A DNA stretch of 64,000 bases from Methylacidimicrobium sp. B4. Lineage in GTDB: Bacteria; Verrucomicrobiota; Verrucomicrobiia; Methylacidiphilales; Methylacidiphilaceae. The notes beneath the pieces are model-generated. The model was not told where the DNA came from. It ran no database searches and saw only the letters and a list, made by a program, of their open reading frames with translations. The DNA is taken from contig NZ_CP066203.1 in NCBI RefSeq assembly GCF_017310545.1, forward strand, positions 124,001 to 188,000. Reading direction: 5' to 3'. Both the position numbers and the translations under genes were made by a program. This document shows positions 42,225-50,727 of this stretch, piece after piece. Within the stretch, counting starts at the first letter, position 1; each line of letters starts with the position of its first letter.

Positions 42225-42941
42225 ATGCAAAGAGAGGTGCGTTCGCAGTGGATCGATCTGGAATCCGCCGCCGGAAGCCGGTTCTCGGGCTTCCTGGCCC
42301 AGCCCTCCGCTCCCGGATCCTATCCGGGAATCCTCGTCTTCATGGAGGCGTTCGGGGTCAACCGACATATTCGGAACGTCGCCGAGCGGCTCGCCCAGCA
42401 AGGCTATCGGGCACTCGCCCCGGATCTCTACCACCGGAGCGCCTCTCGCTGGGAGGGGAGCTATGAGGATTTCACGCAGGCGCTCACCCATCTTCGGCAG
42501 GTCACGATCGAGGGACTTTCGGCCGACGTGCAAGGCGGCTACCGGTGGCTGAGTACGGGCGGCTGCGGGGCGGCCGTGGGGGCGATTGGCTTCTGCTTCG
42601 GGGGCCGGGTGGCCTTCCTCGGCAGTACTGTGGCTCCGCTTCGCGCGGCCGCTTCCTTTTACGGCGGGGGGATCGCACCGGATCTCCTGGATCGAGCGAA
42701 GGAGGTGAAGGCCCCGCTTTTGCTCTTCTGGGGAGGACGCGACCAGCACGTGCCGCCGGAAAAGGCGCGGGCGACCGCCGACGCCCTTCGAGCTGCGGGC
42801 AAGGCGTTCATCGAGGTGAGCTTTTCGGAGGCGGGCCACGGCTTCTTTTGCGAGGAGCGGGGCAGCTATGACCCCGAAGCGGCGCGGATCTCCTGGCTGC
42901 TCGTCCAAGACTTTTTCGGCCACCACCTTCGGCCGAGCTAA
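42225..42941 (+). CDS. Dienelactone hydrolase family protein
   Basis: 238 residues from ATG 42225 (GCGAGGAGAA upstream). The alpha/beta hydrolase has Cys as nucleophile: AIGFCFGGRVA (Cys124), with Asp in FWGGRDQHVP and His in EAGHGFFCEERGSYD, the canonical Cys-Asp-His triad of dienelactone hydrolases. They hydrolyse lactones or other esters; the physiological substrate here is unclear. Convergent with the TonB receptor, overlapping its stop by four bases. Confidence 0.93.
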   Translation: MQREVRSQWIDLESAAGSRFSGFLAQPSAPGSYPGILVFMEAFGVNRHIRNVAERLAQQGYRALAPDLYHRSASRWEGSYEDFTQALTHLRQVTIEGLSADVQGGYRWLSTGGCGAAVGAIGFCFGGRVAFLGSTVAPLRAAASFYGGGIAPDLLDRAKEVKAPLLLFWGGRDQHVPPEKARATADALRAAGKAFIEVSFSEAGHGFFCEERGSYDPEAARISWLLVQDFFGHHLRPS

Positions 42942-45487
42942 AACGAAACCTGGATCATCGCCTGCATCCAGAAGGGCATCTGGAGGGCGGCATATTCGAG
43001 GTTGGCGGTGCGCGCGGGGGTAAAGCCGGGCGCTCCCGCAATCCAGTAGCGGTTGTCGGTGAAGTTGTAGAACCAGATCCGCGCCTCCCAGTGCCTGGCG
43101 GCGTAAAAGAGGCTCGCGTTCAAGGTATACCAGGCCGGCGCCCGGACGGCGTAGTCATAGGAGAGGAATTGGCCGCCCTGCTCGATCGCCCAAAAGGAGG
43201 CGCCGAAGCCCGAGTCGGTCTTGTAGGTGAGCATCAGGTTGCCATACTCCTTGGGAAAGCCGATGAAGGGATAGATGCCCGGGGCGAGGGAGACGATCTG
43301 GCTGACGGGCAGGCCGTACTGGGCGGCGACGTTTGCGGGGTAGGGGGTAAAGGTGGTCGGGCCGACGCCGTCGGTGTTCGTCCAGTTCTCATACCCTTGC
43401 ATGTAGTTGAATCCGAAGTTCGCCCAAAAATGGCGGTCCGGCCGGTAGCTCCCCTGGAGTTGCACCCCTTGGACATCGGCGGAAACGGTCGGGGTTGTGC
43501 CCCCCGGAAGGACGAAGGCGGGAATGAATCCAGACTGGGCGTAGGCGGAAAGCCCGAGAAAGAGCGTATCGCGGAGGAGAGAGAGCTTGAGGCCCGTCTC
43601 GTAGAGGGTCTGGGTCTGGTGGTAGTAGGTGCTGGTGAACTCCGGGGCGAAGGAGCCGAAGATCGATTGGGCGGTCGTCTGCCCGAAGTAGTAGGTCGCA
43701 TACCAGGAAAGCCAAGGGAAGATCCGGTAGGTGGGGCTGGCGGTGACCTGCGGCAGAAGGGCGCTTGTCGAGGTCGCGTCGTAGCTCGGGCCGATGAGCT
43801 GTGCCGGGGTGCCGGAGGGCGGTTGGGCGTTCACGAAGTAGGCATCGACACGGGCGCCGAGGAAGAGGCTCGCCTTTTCTCCGAAGTGGAGGATGTCCTG
43901 GACGAAGGGGGAGATCTCCCAGAAGTTGCATTGGGTCGAGGCGAAGTTGTCGACGTTGTAATACTCTCCCGGATAGCCCGGAATCGGAATGTCCGTAAGA
44001 AACGGATTGGCATAGGCGGGGCTGGTCGCGAGCGCATAGGGGACGATCGTGGAGGCGGAGGCGGGCGTAATCGGCTTGCTCATATCGGCCTGGTTGCTCG
44101 TCGGATGCCAGCTCCCCGAATACTCCTCGTCGCTCAGGAAGCGGAAGGCGAGGCCGCTATCGATGCTCTGCCAAAAGCTTTTGCTCTGCTTCTCCGGCTC
44201 CCAGCGGATTTCGAGCCGATCGGCGACATCGACCCCGTAGGGCAGGACGACCCAGGTCGGATCCGGGATCGGCTGGGCGGCATTCGCCTGGAAATACTCG
44301 AAGAGCGTGTTGTTGACGAGGGTGAGCTCGTCGCTCAGTCGGATCGTGGCGATCGCCTGGCTCACCGCGTAGAGCTGATGCGAGGAGTCGAGCGGGGTAT
44401 TGAAGAGGTTGGCCCGGCCACTGATCGGGACTTGGGGTCCCCAGTCGATCGCATATCCGGAGCCCGGCGGCGGCGTCCCTTGACCCGGATGGAACTGGCC
44501 GAAGGGCTGTGCCGCGGTAGCCGGCGGGGTGTAATACCCGATCCAGGAGCCGCTCTGGTAGAGTCCGGAGTCGATGAGGGACTGAGTCGGTCGGGTGACG
44601 CCGGCGTACGGCAGAAAGGAGTTCTGATTGAACTCCCCATTCCAGTCGACGCGAACCTCCTCCGTGGGCTTCCAAGAAAGGGCGAGATAGGCGCACTCCC
44701 GATTCAGGTAGGAGCCATCATAGTAGTTGTAGGGCGCGTAGCCCTCCTGCCCGAAGTAGTCGAGCCGGTAGGCGAGCTTCTTTTCCTTGCCGATCGGGCC
44801 GCCGATGTCGATGTTCCACAGGTTGGTGTCATACATGCCCAAGGTGTAGTAGGCGTTCCCCCGGAAGCGGTCGAAGAAGGGCTGCTTGGTTACCTCGTCG
44901 ACATATCCCCCAGCGAACTCCTGAGGCCCATAGACGATGCTCACCGGCCCCGTGAGGACATCGAGCGAATCGTCCGCGTTGAAGTTGAGCAGGGGGCCCC
45001 AGTTTCCGCCGCTGGAGAAGCCGACGAGCATCCCGTTCCGGAAGGCGGTCGCGGGAAGCCCGCGGACGACGGGCTCGCTCACGACGTTCCCGGTCGCTTG
45101 GGTCGGATTGACCGAGGGGCTGAAGGCGACCAGGTCGTTGACCTGCTGGGCCATCACCGTATCGAGCTCTTCCCGGGAGACGGGCAGGACATCGCGGGGG
45201 GTATCCAGGACCGACAAGTCGGGTCCGTAGACCGAGGTGACTTCCTGGGCGGGAGGAGTCGGCCGCTCCTCTTCGGCGGTCACAACGATCTCGGGAAGCT
45301 GAGGGGAAGCAGCGGCCGCCGGAGGTGCGCTCGGCTCCGCCTTGACGCTTGCAAGAGGGTCCGGCGGATCGGTCCTTTGGGATTCCTGGGCCCTCACAGA
45401 GGCCAGGAGGGCGAGGCAAGCGAAACAGGCGGCGGAGTACTTTCTAGCCCTCATTCCCGATCGACATGCCTGGGAAGGGTAGCTCAC
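42938..45487 (-). CDS. TonB-dependent outer-membrane receptor (coupled to a methyltransferase)
   Basis: 849 residues: signal peptide (YSAACFACLALLASVRAQES), an extended Pro/Ser/Ala linker, plug domain with a TonB-box-like LPEIVVTAEEE, DLSVLDTPRDVLPVSREELD, VVRGLPATAFRNGMLVG and GPVSIVYGPQEFAGGYVDEVTK, and a beta-barrel ending in MIQVSF. It starts within the stop of an upstream methyltransferase (ATGA), so the two are coupled. Cargo is unknown. The sequence is not close to the receptor at 24.7 kb beyond the shared fold. Confidence 0.92.
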   Translation of the reverse strand: MSYPSQACRSGMRARKYSAACFACLALLASVRAQESQRTDPPDPLASVKAEPSAPPAAAASPQLPEIVVTAEEERPTPPAQEVTSVYGPDLSVLDTPRDVLPVSREELDTVMAQQVNDLVAFSPSVNPTQATGNVVSEPVVRGLPATAFRNGMLVGFSSGGNWGPLLNFNADDSLDVLTGPVSIVYGPQEFAGGYVDEVTKQPFFDRFRGNAYYTLGMYDTNLWNIDIGGPIGKEKKLAYRLDYFGQEGYAPYNYYDGSYLNRECAYLALSWKPTEEVRVDWNGEFNQNSFLPYAGVTRPTQSLIDSGLYQSGSWIGYYTPPATAAQPFGQFHPGQGTPPPGSGYAIDWGPQVPISGRANLFNTPLDSSHQLYAVSQAIATIRLSDELTLVNNTLFEYFQANAAQPIPDPTWVVLPYGVDVADRLEIRWEPEKQSKSFWQSIDSGLAFRFLSDEEYSGSWHPTSNQADMSKPITPASASTIVPYALATSPAYANPFLTDIPIPGYPGEYYNVDNFASTQCNFWEISPFVQDILHFGEKASLFLGARVDAYFVNAQPPSGTPAQLIGPSYDATSTSALLPQVTASPTYRIFPWLSWYATYYFGQTTAQSIFGSFAPEFTSTYYHQTQTLYETGLKLSLLRDTLFLGLSAYAQSGFIPAFVLPGGTTPTVSADVQGVQLQGSYRPDRHFWANFGFNYMQGYENWTNTDGVGPTTFTPYPANVAAQYGLPVSQIVSLAPGIYPFIGFPKEYGNLMLTYKTDSGFGASFWAIEQGGQFLSYDYAVRAPAWYTLNASLFYAARHWEARIWFYNFTDNRYWIAGAPGFTPARTANLEYAALQMPFWMQAMIQVSF

Positions 45488-46479
45488 TGGCCCGCTTGGC
45501 CGCTAACGGGGGCTTGCCAATTTTTAGCGGGCGCTTGCCTTCTTTTCAGGTGATGGGAAGGGCCGCTTGTTGGTCGGCTCGCTTCCCGCTCCGCCACGAG
45601 CAGAAGGGTTTCGCCCGAAATCCGGATGTCGGAACCGGAGCGCGCCACCAGCCGTTCGATGATGCGGCGCTCGATCCGTTGCCGCTGCCCCGGCGAGACG
45701 CCCGAGAGAAACCTCCCCGCGCTGCTGGCCCGCCAAAAGTCGAGCAGCTCCGCGGGCGTCTTGGCTCGATCCTCCGACTCGACGACCTTCACCTTGAGAA
45801 CCCGGAATCCATTCTGCCGGAGCATTTCCTTGAGCTGCGCGAGGCCGAGGGGTGCTGTGGCGAGGAAGAGCGCGGGGGGAAGCGTTCCCAGAACCTCCTT
45901 TGCCGATCGCTCGATGATCTCGTCGATCTCCGAAGGTCGGCTGGTATCCTCGAAGCTGATCCCAAGCTTGCCCCCGGGCTTGAGGATCCGGCGGATCTCT
46001 CGGAGGGCTTGCCGCCGGTCATCGATCCAGTGGAGGACGTAATTGAGATAAACGACATCGAATGAGCCGGAAGGGAAAGCGGGAAGATCGCGAGAGCCGG
46101 CAACGGCAAAGGCGAGTCCCCTCCTCGCCCTCCGCTCGGCAAGCGCGATTCGGTAGGGGGAGGGATCGATCCCCAGGACCTTTCCTTTGGGTCCAGCGAT
46201 TCGGGAGGCCCAGGAGGCGATCTGTCCCGTACCGCATCCCAGGTCGAGGACCGAGCTTCCCGGGGAGATGCCGAGAAGGGAGAGGAGCTCCCTGCCGATC
46301 TCGTACTGAGCGGCGCTCTTCCGGTCGTACTCCTCGGCGAGGCGGGGGGAGTCGAAGAGCGCCGGCCTGCCGAACCCGATAGCGGTCGCGAGCAGGAGAA
46401 GGGAGAGGGAAATGGCTGGAGGAGAGTGGCACCATCGAAAGAGGAGATTCTCCGGATCGATCTTCCCCTGCGCACGCAT
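45484..46479 (-). CDS. SAM-dependent methyltransferase with N-terminal hydrophobic segment
   Basis: 331 residues. Motif I VLDLGCGTGQIASWASR and LGIDPSPYRIALAERRAR are those of the 41.4-kb methyltransferase. Ahead of the catalytic domain is a hydrophobic helix PPAISLSLLLLATAIGFGRP at residues ~20-40, which would anchor the enzyme to the inner membrane; SAM is cytosolic, so an inside-facing anchor is expected. The C-terminal region differs (basic tail PSHHLKRRQAPAKNW). The ATG/TGA overlap with the TonB-receptor gene implies they work on the same small molecule, perhaps a methylated metallophore or volatile metal(loid), but this is speculative. Confidence 0.88.
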   Translation of the reverse strand: MRAQGKIDPENLLFRWCHSPPAISLSLLLLATAIGFGRPALFDSPRLAEEYDRKSAAQYEIGRELLSLLGISPGSSVLDLGCGTGQIASWASRIAGPKGKVLGIDPSPYRIALAERRARRGLAFAVAGSRDLPAFPSGSFDVVYLNYVLHWIDDRRQALREIRRILKPGGKLGISFEDTSRPSEIDEIIERSAKEVLGTLPPALFLATAPLGLAQLKEMLRQNGFRVLKVKVVESEDRAKTPAELLDFWRASSAGRFLSGVSPGQRQRIERRIIERLVARSGSDIRISGETLLLVAEREASRPTSGPSHHLKRRQAPAKNWQAPVSGQAGQ

Positions 46480-46493
46480 CGATTCGCGATCAA

Positions 46494-46644
46494 GTCTCCT
46501 CTTGGGAACTTGCGCAAGAAGATCTTTGGGCTAGCTGGGAGACGTGCCGGAAAAGGCGGCAACTACCCTTCGATCTCCCAGGAGACGAAAACGGCCTTCC
46601 TCGCCGGGGAAGCGGAGGTACCGAAGGCCGCTTCTCTCTTTTTT
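46494..46644 (+). promoter_or_regulatory. Structured leader with alternative terminator hairpins upstream of PDZ gene
   Basis: Several perfect complementary pairs are nested here: GTCTCCT 46494-46500 with AGGAGAC 46580-46586; CTGGGAGA 46535-46542 with TCTCCCAG 46574-46581; CGGCCTTC 46592-46599 with GAAGGCCG 46623-46630; and GAAGCGG 46609-46615 with CCGCTTC 46628-46634, the last followed by TCTCTTTTTT (to 46644). The last two cannot form together because they share 46628-46630, as in an antiterminator/terminator switch. GGCGGCAAC and CTCCCAGG within it recall riboswitch cores but match no class I can name. The gene it would control starts at 46723. Confidence 0.45.
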
Positions 46645-46722
46645 CGCAACAAATCGCGGTTGCGGAAGTTTACTCTCAGGGTGAGAAGTGTCGCTCGGGC
46701 AGGAGGATCTTCCTTTCGAGGA

Positions 46723-47709
46723 ATGGGTCTCCGCGGAGAAGGCGAGCGTCCTTCTGCGGCCCCCGATCCCCCGGGGTCAGCCGATCCTCCGCATCGCTCT
46801 GGATGGGCCTGGGCCGGCTGGAGAGTTGTCATTGCTGCTCTTCTGTCCGTCGTCTGTGCTCTCCCCCTGTATGGGCAGGAGGCAAAGCCGCTGGCCACGA
46901 CCCCGCCAATCGCGGAAGCCTTTCCGCTGGTCCAGCAAGGTACGGAGGTCCATGCCGGCTGTCCCCTGGCGCTCAACGAATACGTGATTCTTTCGCCCCG
47001 GGAGGTTCTCCGCTGCTTTTACGTGAAAGCCCAGCGCCCAGCGGCAAGCGCGGAGAAAGGGGAATCCTCGGAGGGAGGCGCCCCTTCGGGCAGGCACCAT
47101 GGAGGAGGGATGGGTGGCATGGGCGGGATGGGAGGAGGCGGGATGGGCATGGGGGGAGGCGGCATGAGGGGCAGGCATGGCGGAATGAGCGGCGGGGGAG
47201 GCGGAACTGAGGGAAGGGGTGGCCAAGAGGCGAACCGGAAGGCTCTTTGGACTTCGGTCGATGCATTTCGGGAGGCGCTCGCGGGCCTGGACGGATCCGA
47301 CGTGCGGCTGGTCTTTGCCCCGCCTCCCGCGGCCCCCTCCGCCCAGACAGCCAAACCGGACGGGGCCGAACACCCCAAGACGGACTCCGCGCACGGACGA
47401 GTCCGAGACGAGCCCCTGGTTCTGCCATTGGGCCTGCTGCTGGGCGAGCTGGAAGCGGGACCGACCGTGCTCGCGGTCGAAGCCAGGAGCGCGGGAGCCG
47501 AAGCGGGTCTTCGCTCGGGGGACCGGATCGTCTCCCTCGACGGCCGGTCCTGCGCCAAGCGTCTGTCCGCCTTGTTGGATCTCTATCGCGAGGCAAAATC
47601 GCGGGGAGGTTCGTCGGTCTCCGTCGAGGCGGAGCGGGGAGAGGCGCGGCTTACGCTTGTCGTGCCTCTGCCGCCCCGGCTCGGGGGAAGCATCCTCGAC
47701 GCACCCTAG
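46723..47709 (+). CDS. Secreted PDZ-domain protein with Met/Gly/His-rich loop
   Basis: From ATG 46723 the product has 328 residues: signal segment (RVVIAALLSVVCALPLYGQE), a conserved N-domain (TTPPIAEAFPLVQQGTEVHA), a low-complexity loop at residues ~123-160 rich in Gly with seven Met and three His (RHHGGGMGGMGGMGGGG, then MGMGGGGMRGRHGGM), then FREALAGLDGSDVRLVF, and a C-terminal PDZ domain (GLRSGDRIVSLDGRSC). The Met/His pattern is like Cu(I)-binding segments of copper-handling proteins, plausible in a methanotroph but not proven. A paralogue without this loop follows at 47885. GTG 46681 is an alternative start. Confidence 0.72.
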   Translation: MGLRGEGERPSAAPDPPGSADPPHRSGWAWAGWRVVIAALLSVVCALPLYGQEAKPLATTPPIAEAFPLVQQGTEVHAGCPLALNEYVILSPREVLRCFYVKAQRPAASAEKGESSEGGAPSGRHHGGGMGGMGGMGGGGMGMGGGGMRGRHGGMSGGGGGTEGRGGQEANRKALWTSVDAFREALAGLDGSDVRLVFAPPPAAPSAQTAKPDGAEHPKTDSAHGRVRDEPLVLPLGLLLGELEAGPTVLAVEARSAGAEAGLRSGDRIVSLDGRSCAKRLSALLDLYREAKSRGGSSVSVEAERGEARLTLVVPLPPRLGGSILDAP

Positions 47710-47776
47710 CGCCTATGGGCGTCCGGGCGTCTGCGCGCGGGGCCGGGAGAAACGGGGGAGCCCCGCTTGCTCTTCA

Positions 47777-47803
47777 AATTCGCAGCGAATCGAATTATTT
47801 TTT
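47777..47803 (+). terminator. Rho-independent terminator after the first PDZ gene
   Basis: AATTCG (47777-47782) pairs with CGAATT (47791-47796) around loop CAGCGAAT and is followed by ATTTTTT. A short A/T-rich stem for a GC-rich genome, but the T run and position 70 bases after the stop fit a transcription terminator. Confidence 0.6.
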
Positions 47804-47884
47804 GGTTGTCGGGGAATTTCGGGGGCGGCAACGGTCGCACGACTCGGGACGGGAGCGGTGCTTCGCGGAGCGTATCCCTGAAGA

Positions 47885-48871
47885 GTGGGAGTGGGCGGTG
47901 TGAGGACTCTTGCGCAAAGAGGAGCGGATCGCACGGATCTGCGGAGAGAGCGGGCGAGGGCGGTGTCTCGCAGAGGCGGGTTGTTCCGACTCTGCTCCAG
48001 CCTGCTGCTCTTTTCTCTTGGCGCTCTCGCCACGGGCTCCCTTTCCGCCGAGGAGGCGGATGGGCTCAGGACCACCCCGCCGCTCTCCGTCGCCTTTCCG
48101 CTCGTGCAACAGGGAAGAGAGGTTCGCCTGACGTATCCCATAGCGATCAACGAACGGACGGTCGTTCGTCCAGACGCCCGGCTCCATTGCCTTTATGCGA
48201 AGCCGAAGATAGGGAGGGCTTCGGGTGAAGAAGGGGAGCTGGAAAGGGCTTTGCGCAGAAGGGTCATGCCGCTCGACGGCTTGGGGCTCGGTAGCATGCG
48301 CATCGGCACGACCGTTGAGACGCTGCCGGGAACGAACCCGAATGGGAGCCAGGACGGCAATCTGCGCCATGGGGTCGATGGTACCACGGTCTGGACCTCC
48401 ACGGACGCGTTTCGAAAGGCCCTGTCCGGCCTGGGCGGCTCCGATCTGCAACTGGTCTTTTCCCTGCCCGCGCCGATCGTCCAAGAGGTGGAACCGGCGG
48501 GGGAGGGGGAGGAGAAACCCGGCGCAAAGCCGCATTGGCGGCCAAGGCGGGTCTGGGATGAACCCTTGGTCCTTCCCCTCGGCCTGCTGCTGGCGCAGCG
48601 CAAAGGGGCCCCGACCGTGCTCGCGATCGAGGAAGGGAGCGAGGCCGAGCGAGCGGGCCTGCGCGTGAAGGACCGAATCGTCTCTCTGGACGGGAGGCGC
48701 TTTCCCAAGAGCCTCTCGGGCTTTCTCGCGCTCTATCGCCAGGAGAAAAGCCGTGGGCTCAAGGCGCTGCGGTTGGTCGTCGAGCGCGCCGGGCATCTCT
48801 CCCCGGTCTCCCTGACCGTGCCCCTTCCGCCCCGATCGGATGGGAGCATCGTTGACGCGCCGGGGGGGTAG
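47885..48871 (+). CDS. Secreted PDZ-domain protein (paralogue without Met-rich loop)
   Basis: 328 residues from a GTG at 47885; internal GTG/ATG starts are possible. Signal segment FRLCSSLLLFSLGALATGSL, then the shared N-domain (TTPPLSVAFPLVQQGREVRL), TSTDAFRKALSGLGGSDLQLVF, PLVLPLGLLL and the PDZ-like C-terminus (AGLRVKDRIVSLDGRRFPKS, LTVPLPPRSDGSIVDAP). It aligns across its length with the protein at 46723-47709 except for the central loop, which is replaced by a GTTVETLPGTNPNGSQ segment. Tandem duplication with a later gain or loss of the Met-rich loop is likely. Function unknown. Confidence 0.75.
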   Translation: MGVGGVRTLAQRGADRTDLRRERARAVSRRGGLFRLCSSLLLFSLGALATGSLSAEEADGLRTTPPLSVAFPLVQQGREVRLTYPIAINERTVVRPDARLHCLYAKPKIGRASGEEGELERALRRRVMPLDGLGLGSMRIGTTVETLPGTNPNGSQDGNLRHGVDGTTVWTSTDAFRKALSGLGGSDLQLVFSLPAPIVQEVEPAGEGEEKPGAKPHWRPRRVWDEPLVLPLGLLLAQRKGAPTVLAIEEGSEAERAGLRVKDRIVSLDGRRFPKSLSGFLALYRQEKSRGLKALRLVVERAGHLSPVSLTVPLPPRSDGSIVDAPGG

Positions 48872-48914
48872 GGCAAGGAGGGCATGATCGGGCCGCCAGA
48901 CTGAATGGGAATCC

Positions 48915-49337
48915 TCAGCCGGAGCGGTTGGGGGTGCCGAGGAGATGAGTGCGCGGGGGAAGCATGAGGTCGTCGAAGCGTTGCGTAAACATCGCCGCCG
49001 CAAAAAAAGCGACCGCCCGTAAGGTGCTTTGCCCCGTATTGGCCAGGTCGTGGCGCACGTCGGTCGGGATGACGAATACGCTGCCGGGGCCAAGGGGATA
49101 GACGCCCGACTCCATGCGCAGCTCCCCGGAGCCCGAGAGGATGTATTGGGTCTCTTCGGTAGCATCCGTATGCCAGCCCAGCCGTCCCCCGGGCTCGATC
49201 TCGTACACGATCGTCGAGGACTGGGTGGCGCCGCGGCCGCCGCACGATGCGAACGCGCCGGCCCAACGCACAGAGGCATCGTTCTCGCCGCGAACGGCGA
49301 TGCGTTCCAACTCCGCACTCTCGACGACAGGGTTCAT
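48915..49337 (-). CDS. Cupin-domain protein
   Basis: 140 residues from ATG 49337 (AAGGAGAGTTCC upstream). Single cupin barrel: VYEIEPGGRLGWHTDATEETQYILSGSGELRM is motif 1 (His, Glu) and FVIPTDVRHDLANTG motif 2 (His). It resembles small cupins that protect or sense organic ligands. No transporter or enzyme partner is adjacent. The open frame continues upstream to 49463 without a better start. Convergent with the PDZ gene pair. Confidence 0.85.
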   Translation of the reverse strand: MNPVVESAELERIAVRGENDASVRWAGAFASCGGRGATQSSTIVYEIEPGGRLGWHTDATEETQYILSGSGELRMESGVYPLGPGSVFVIPTDVRHDLANTGQSTLRAVAFFAAAMFTQRFDDLMLPPRTHLLGTPNRSG

Positions 49338-49621
49338 GGAACTCTCCTTGGTTTCCCGGCAGGCCGGATTGGATCCGACACTAGCGGTTTCGCATGGCCG
49401 GAACAAGGGACCTACGTGTTTTTTTTGTTGCGTACGAACGCATTCGGGTCTAGCCGGCCTCATCGGGACCAGGCTCTCCCTCCTCGCAGCCTGTCTCCCC
49501 GCAGCTTCCCGGGGGAAACCGGCGCCCCTCCGCGCATCCTTGCCTGGGTAGAGGGCAACTGCCCGAAAAATGAATGCGTTCCTAGCGAAATCTTGCTAAG
49601 ACCATTGCCCTGCAGGCTTGG

Positions 49622-50701
49622 ATGGACAGCGCGAGAAGAGGTTCCAGCGATGGGCGCAGAGCTGGCGCCTCCCTGGGGTTGAGCGAGCGGGTGCGAGCGG
49701 CTTCTCTGGCTTGGCTTCTTTCCGCGCTCCTGAGCTGGGCGATCCTTTCCGGCACCTGTGCCTACGGGGCCAAGAGCGTCGTCCTGCCGTTCGCTGACCT
49801 TCACCGCAAGGTTGCAGCACTTGGCACCCGACCGCGCAATCTTTGGACCTACGGCGAATTTACCGCCTGGGGCCCCGTTCGAGAGGGGGTGTTTGCTGCG
49901 GGCTTTCCTCGGCTCGTGAGTTACACGGTTCTGCAAAAGCTCGCTCCGTTCTCGGTTTTACCGACCGAACCCATTGTCCAAATCGCGATTTGCGAAACCA
50001 AGTTTCCCATTGCAGGGCTGCGGGAAGGAAGGCGGTTCGAAATCTCTAGGGAAGCACCGGCCGAGGTGCTGGAGATGTTGCAAGGGAACGGCTTTTATGC
50101 GCGGATCCGGCTTTTGGGGGTTCCCAGGCCGCTCTGGAAGAGCGACAGCAAAGAGGCTCGAGCGGCCTCCACCGCAAAAAACCGGGGCGAGGTTTCGCCC
50201 GCCGAGGAGGCAGACCGGGAGAGGAGGGGGGAAAGCCATCGAGGAAAAGCGGAAGCCGTTTCCGCAGGTCCCCCGATGCTTCTCCATTTCGCCGACATCG
50301 CCCGCGTATGGACGCAACGGGGGACCCGTCCAGCCCGGACATGGGTTTATGGACGGTTCTTCGTCGATACCGACGCGCAAAACGGCCTCTTTATCGCGCA
50401 TGAAGCGGGCTTGCCGACACGCAGGGTGGTCGAAGGATTGCTCGCGAGTGCGGCGATCTTTCCTTTCGGCGAGCGGTTCGATACCGCCATCTTCTCGTCG
50501 CATCTCCCGGGATTTCGGCCAAAACGGAAGGCCGTGATCGAAATCGAGAAGGAGCATCCGGCTCTCGTGAGGGAGATCGTTCCGGCCGGAGGGTTGCTGG
50601 TGCGGCTCGATCTGGAGGAGGAGCCGGAGGTCGAAAGTTCCGGGGGGGGCCACGGCGCCAGAGATTTCTTTTCTCCCGTGGTACGGCTCTTTTCCCCGTA
50701 A
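49622..50701 (+). CDS. Secreted protein with duplicated domain, unknown function
   Basis: 359 residues. Hydrophobic signal (AASLAWLLSALLSWAILSGT) then two copies of one domain: VVLPFADLHRKVAALGTRPRNLWTYGEF (residues ~53-80) and MLLHFADIARVWTQRGTRPARTWVYGRF (~218-245), each followed by a segment (GVFAAGFPRL / GLFIAHEAGLPT) and by an acidic/basic linker between the copies. The shared pattern is LxFAD......GTRP...W.YG.F. It has no recognised family. Tail of the second copy is Glu and Gly rich. Secretion suggests an envelope role. Confidence 0.6.
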   Translation: MDSARRGSSDGRRAGASLGLSERVRAASLAWLLSALLSWAILSGTCAYGAKSVVLPFADLHRKVAALGTRPRNLWTYGEFTAWGPVREGVFAAGFPRLVSYTVLQKLAPFSVLPTEPIVQIAICETKFPIAGLREGRRFEISREAPAEVLEMLQGNGFYARIRLLGVPRPLWKSDSKEARAASTAKNRGEVSPAEEADRERRGESHRGKAEAVSAGPPMLLHFADIARVWTQRGTRPARTWVYGRFFVDTDAQNGLFIAHEAGLPTRRVVEGLLASAAIFPFGERFDTAIFSSHLPGFRPKRKAVIEIEKEHPALVREIVPAGGLLVRLDLEEEPEVESSGGGHGARDFFSPVVRLFSP

Positions 50702-50727
50702 GTTAACCTTTCCCCCGCTGGCGTCGG

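Noticed and set aside
43091-45553. Open frame of ~820 codons opposite the second TonB receptor
   Set aside because: Shadow of the receptor's codon bias; Gly/Arg/Asp-rich translation without domain pattern.
46494-46644. Glycine or SAM riboswitch in the PDZ leader
   Set aside because: Only short words (GGCAAC, CUCCCAGG) resemble these aptamers; the core consensus and helix order do not match, so no class is assigned.
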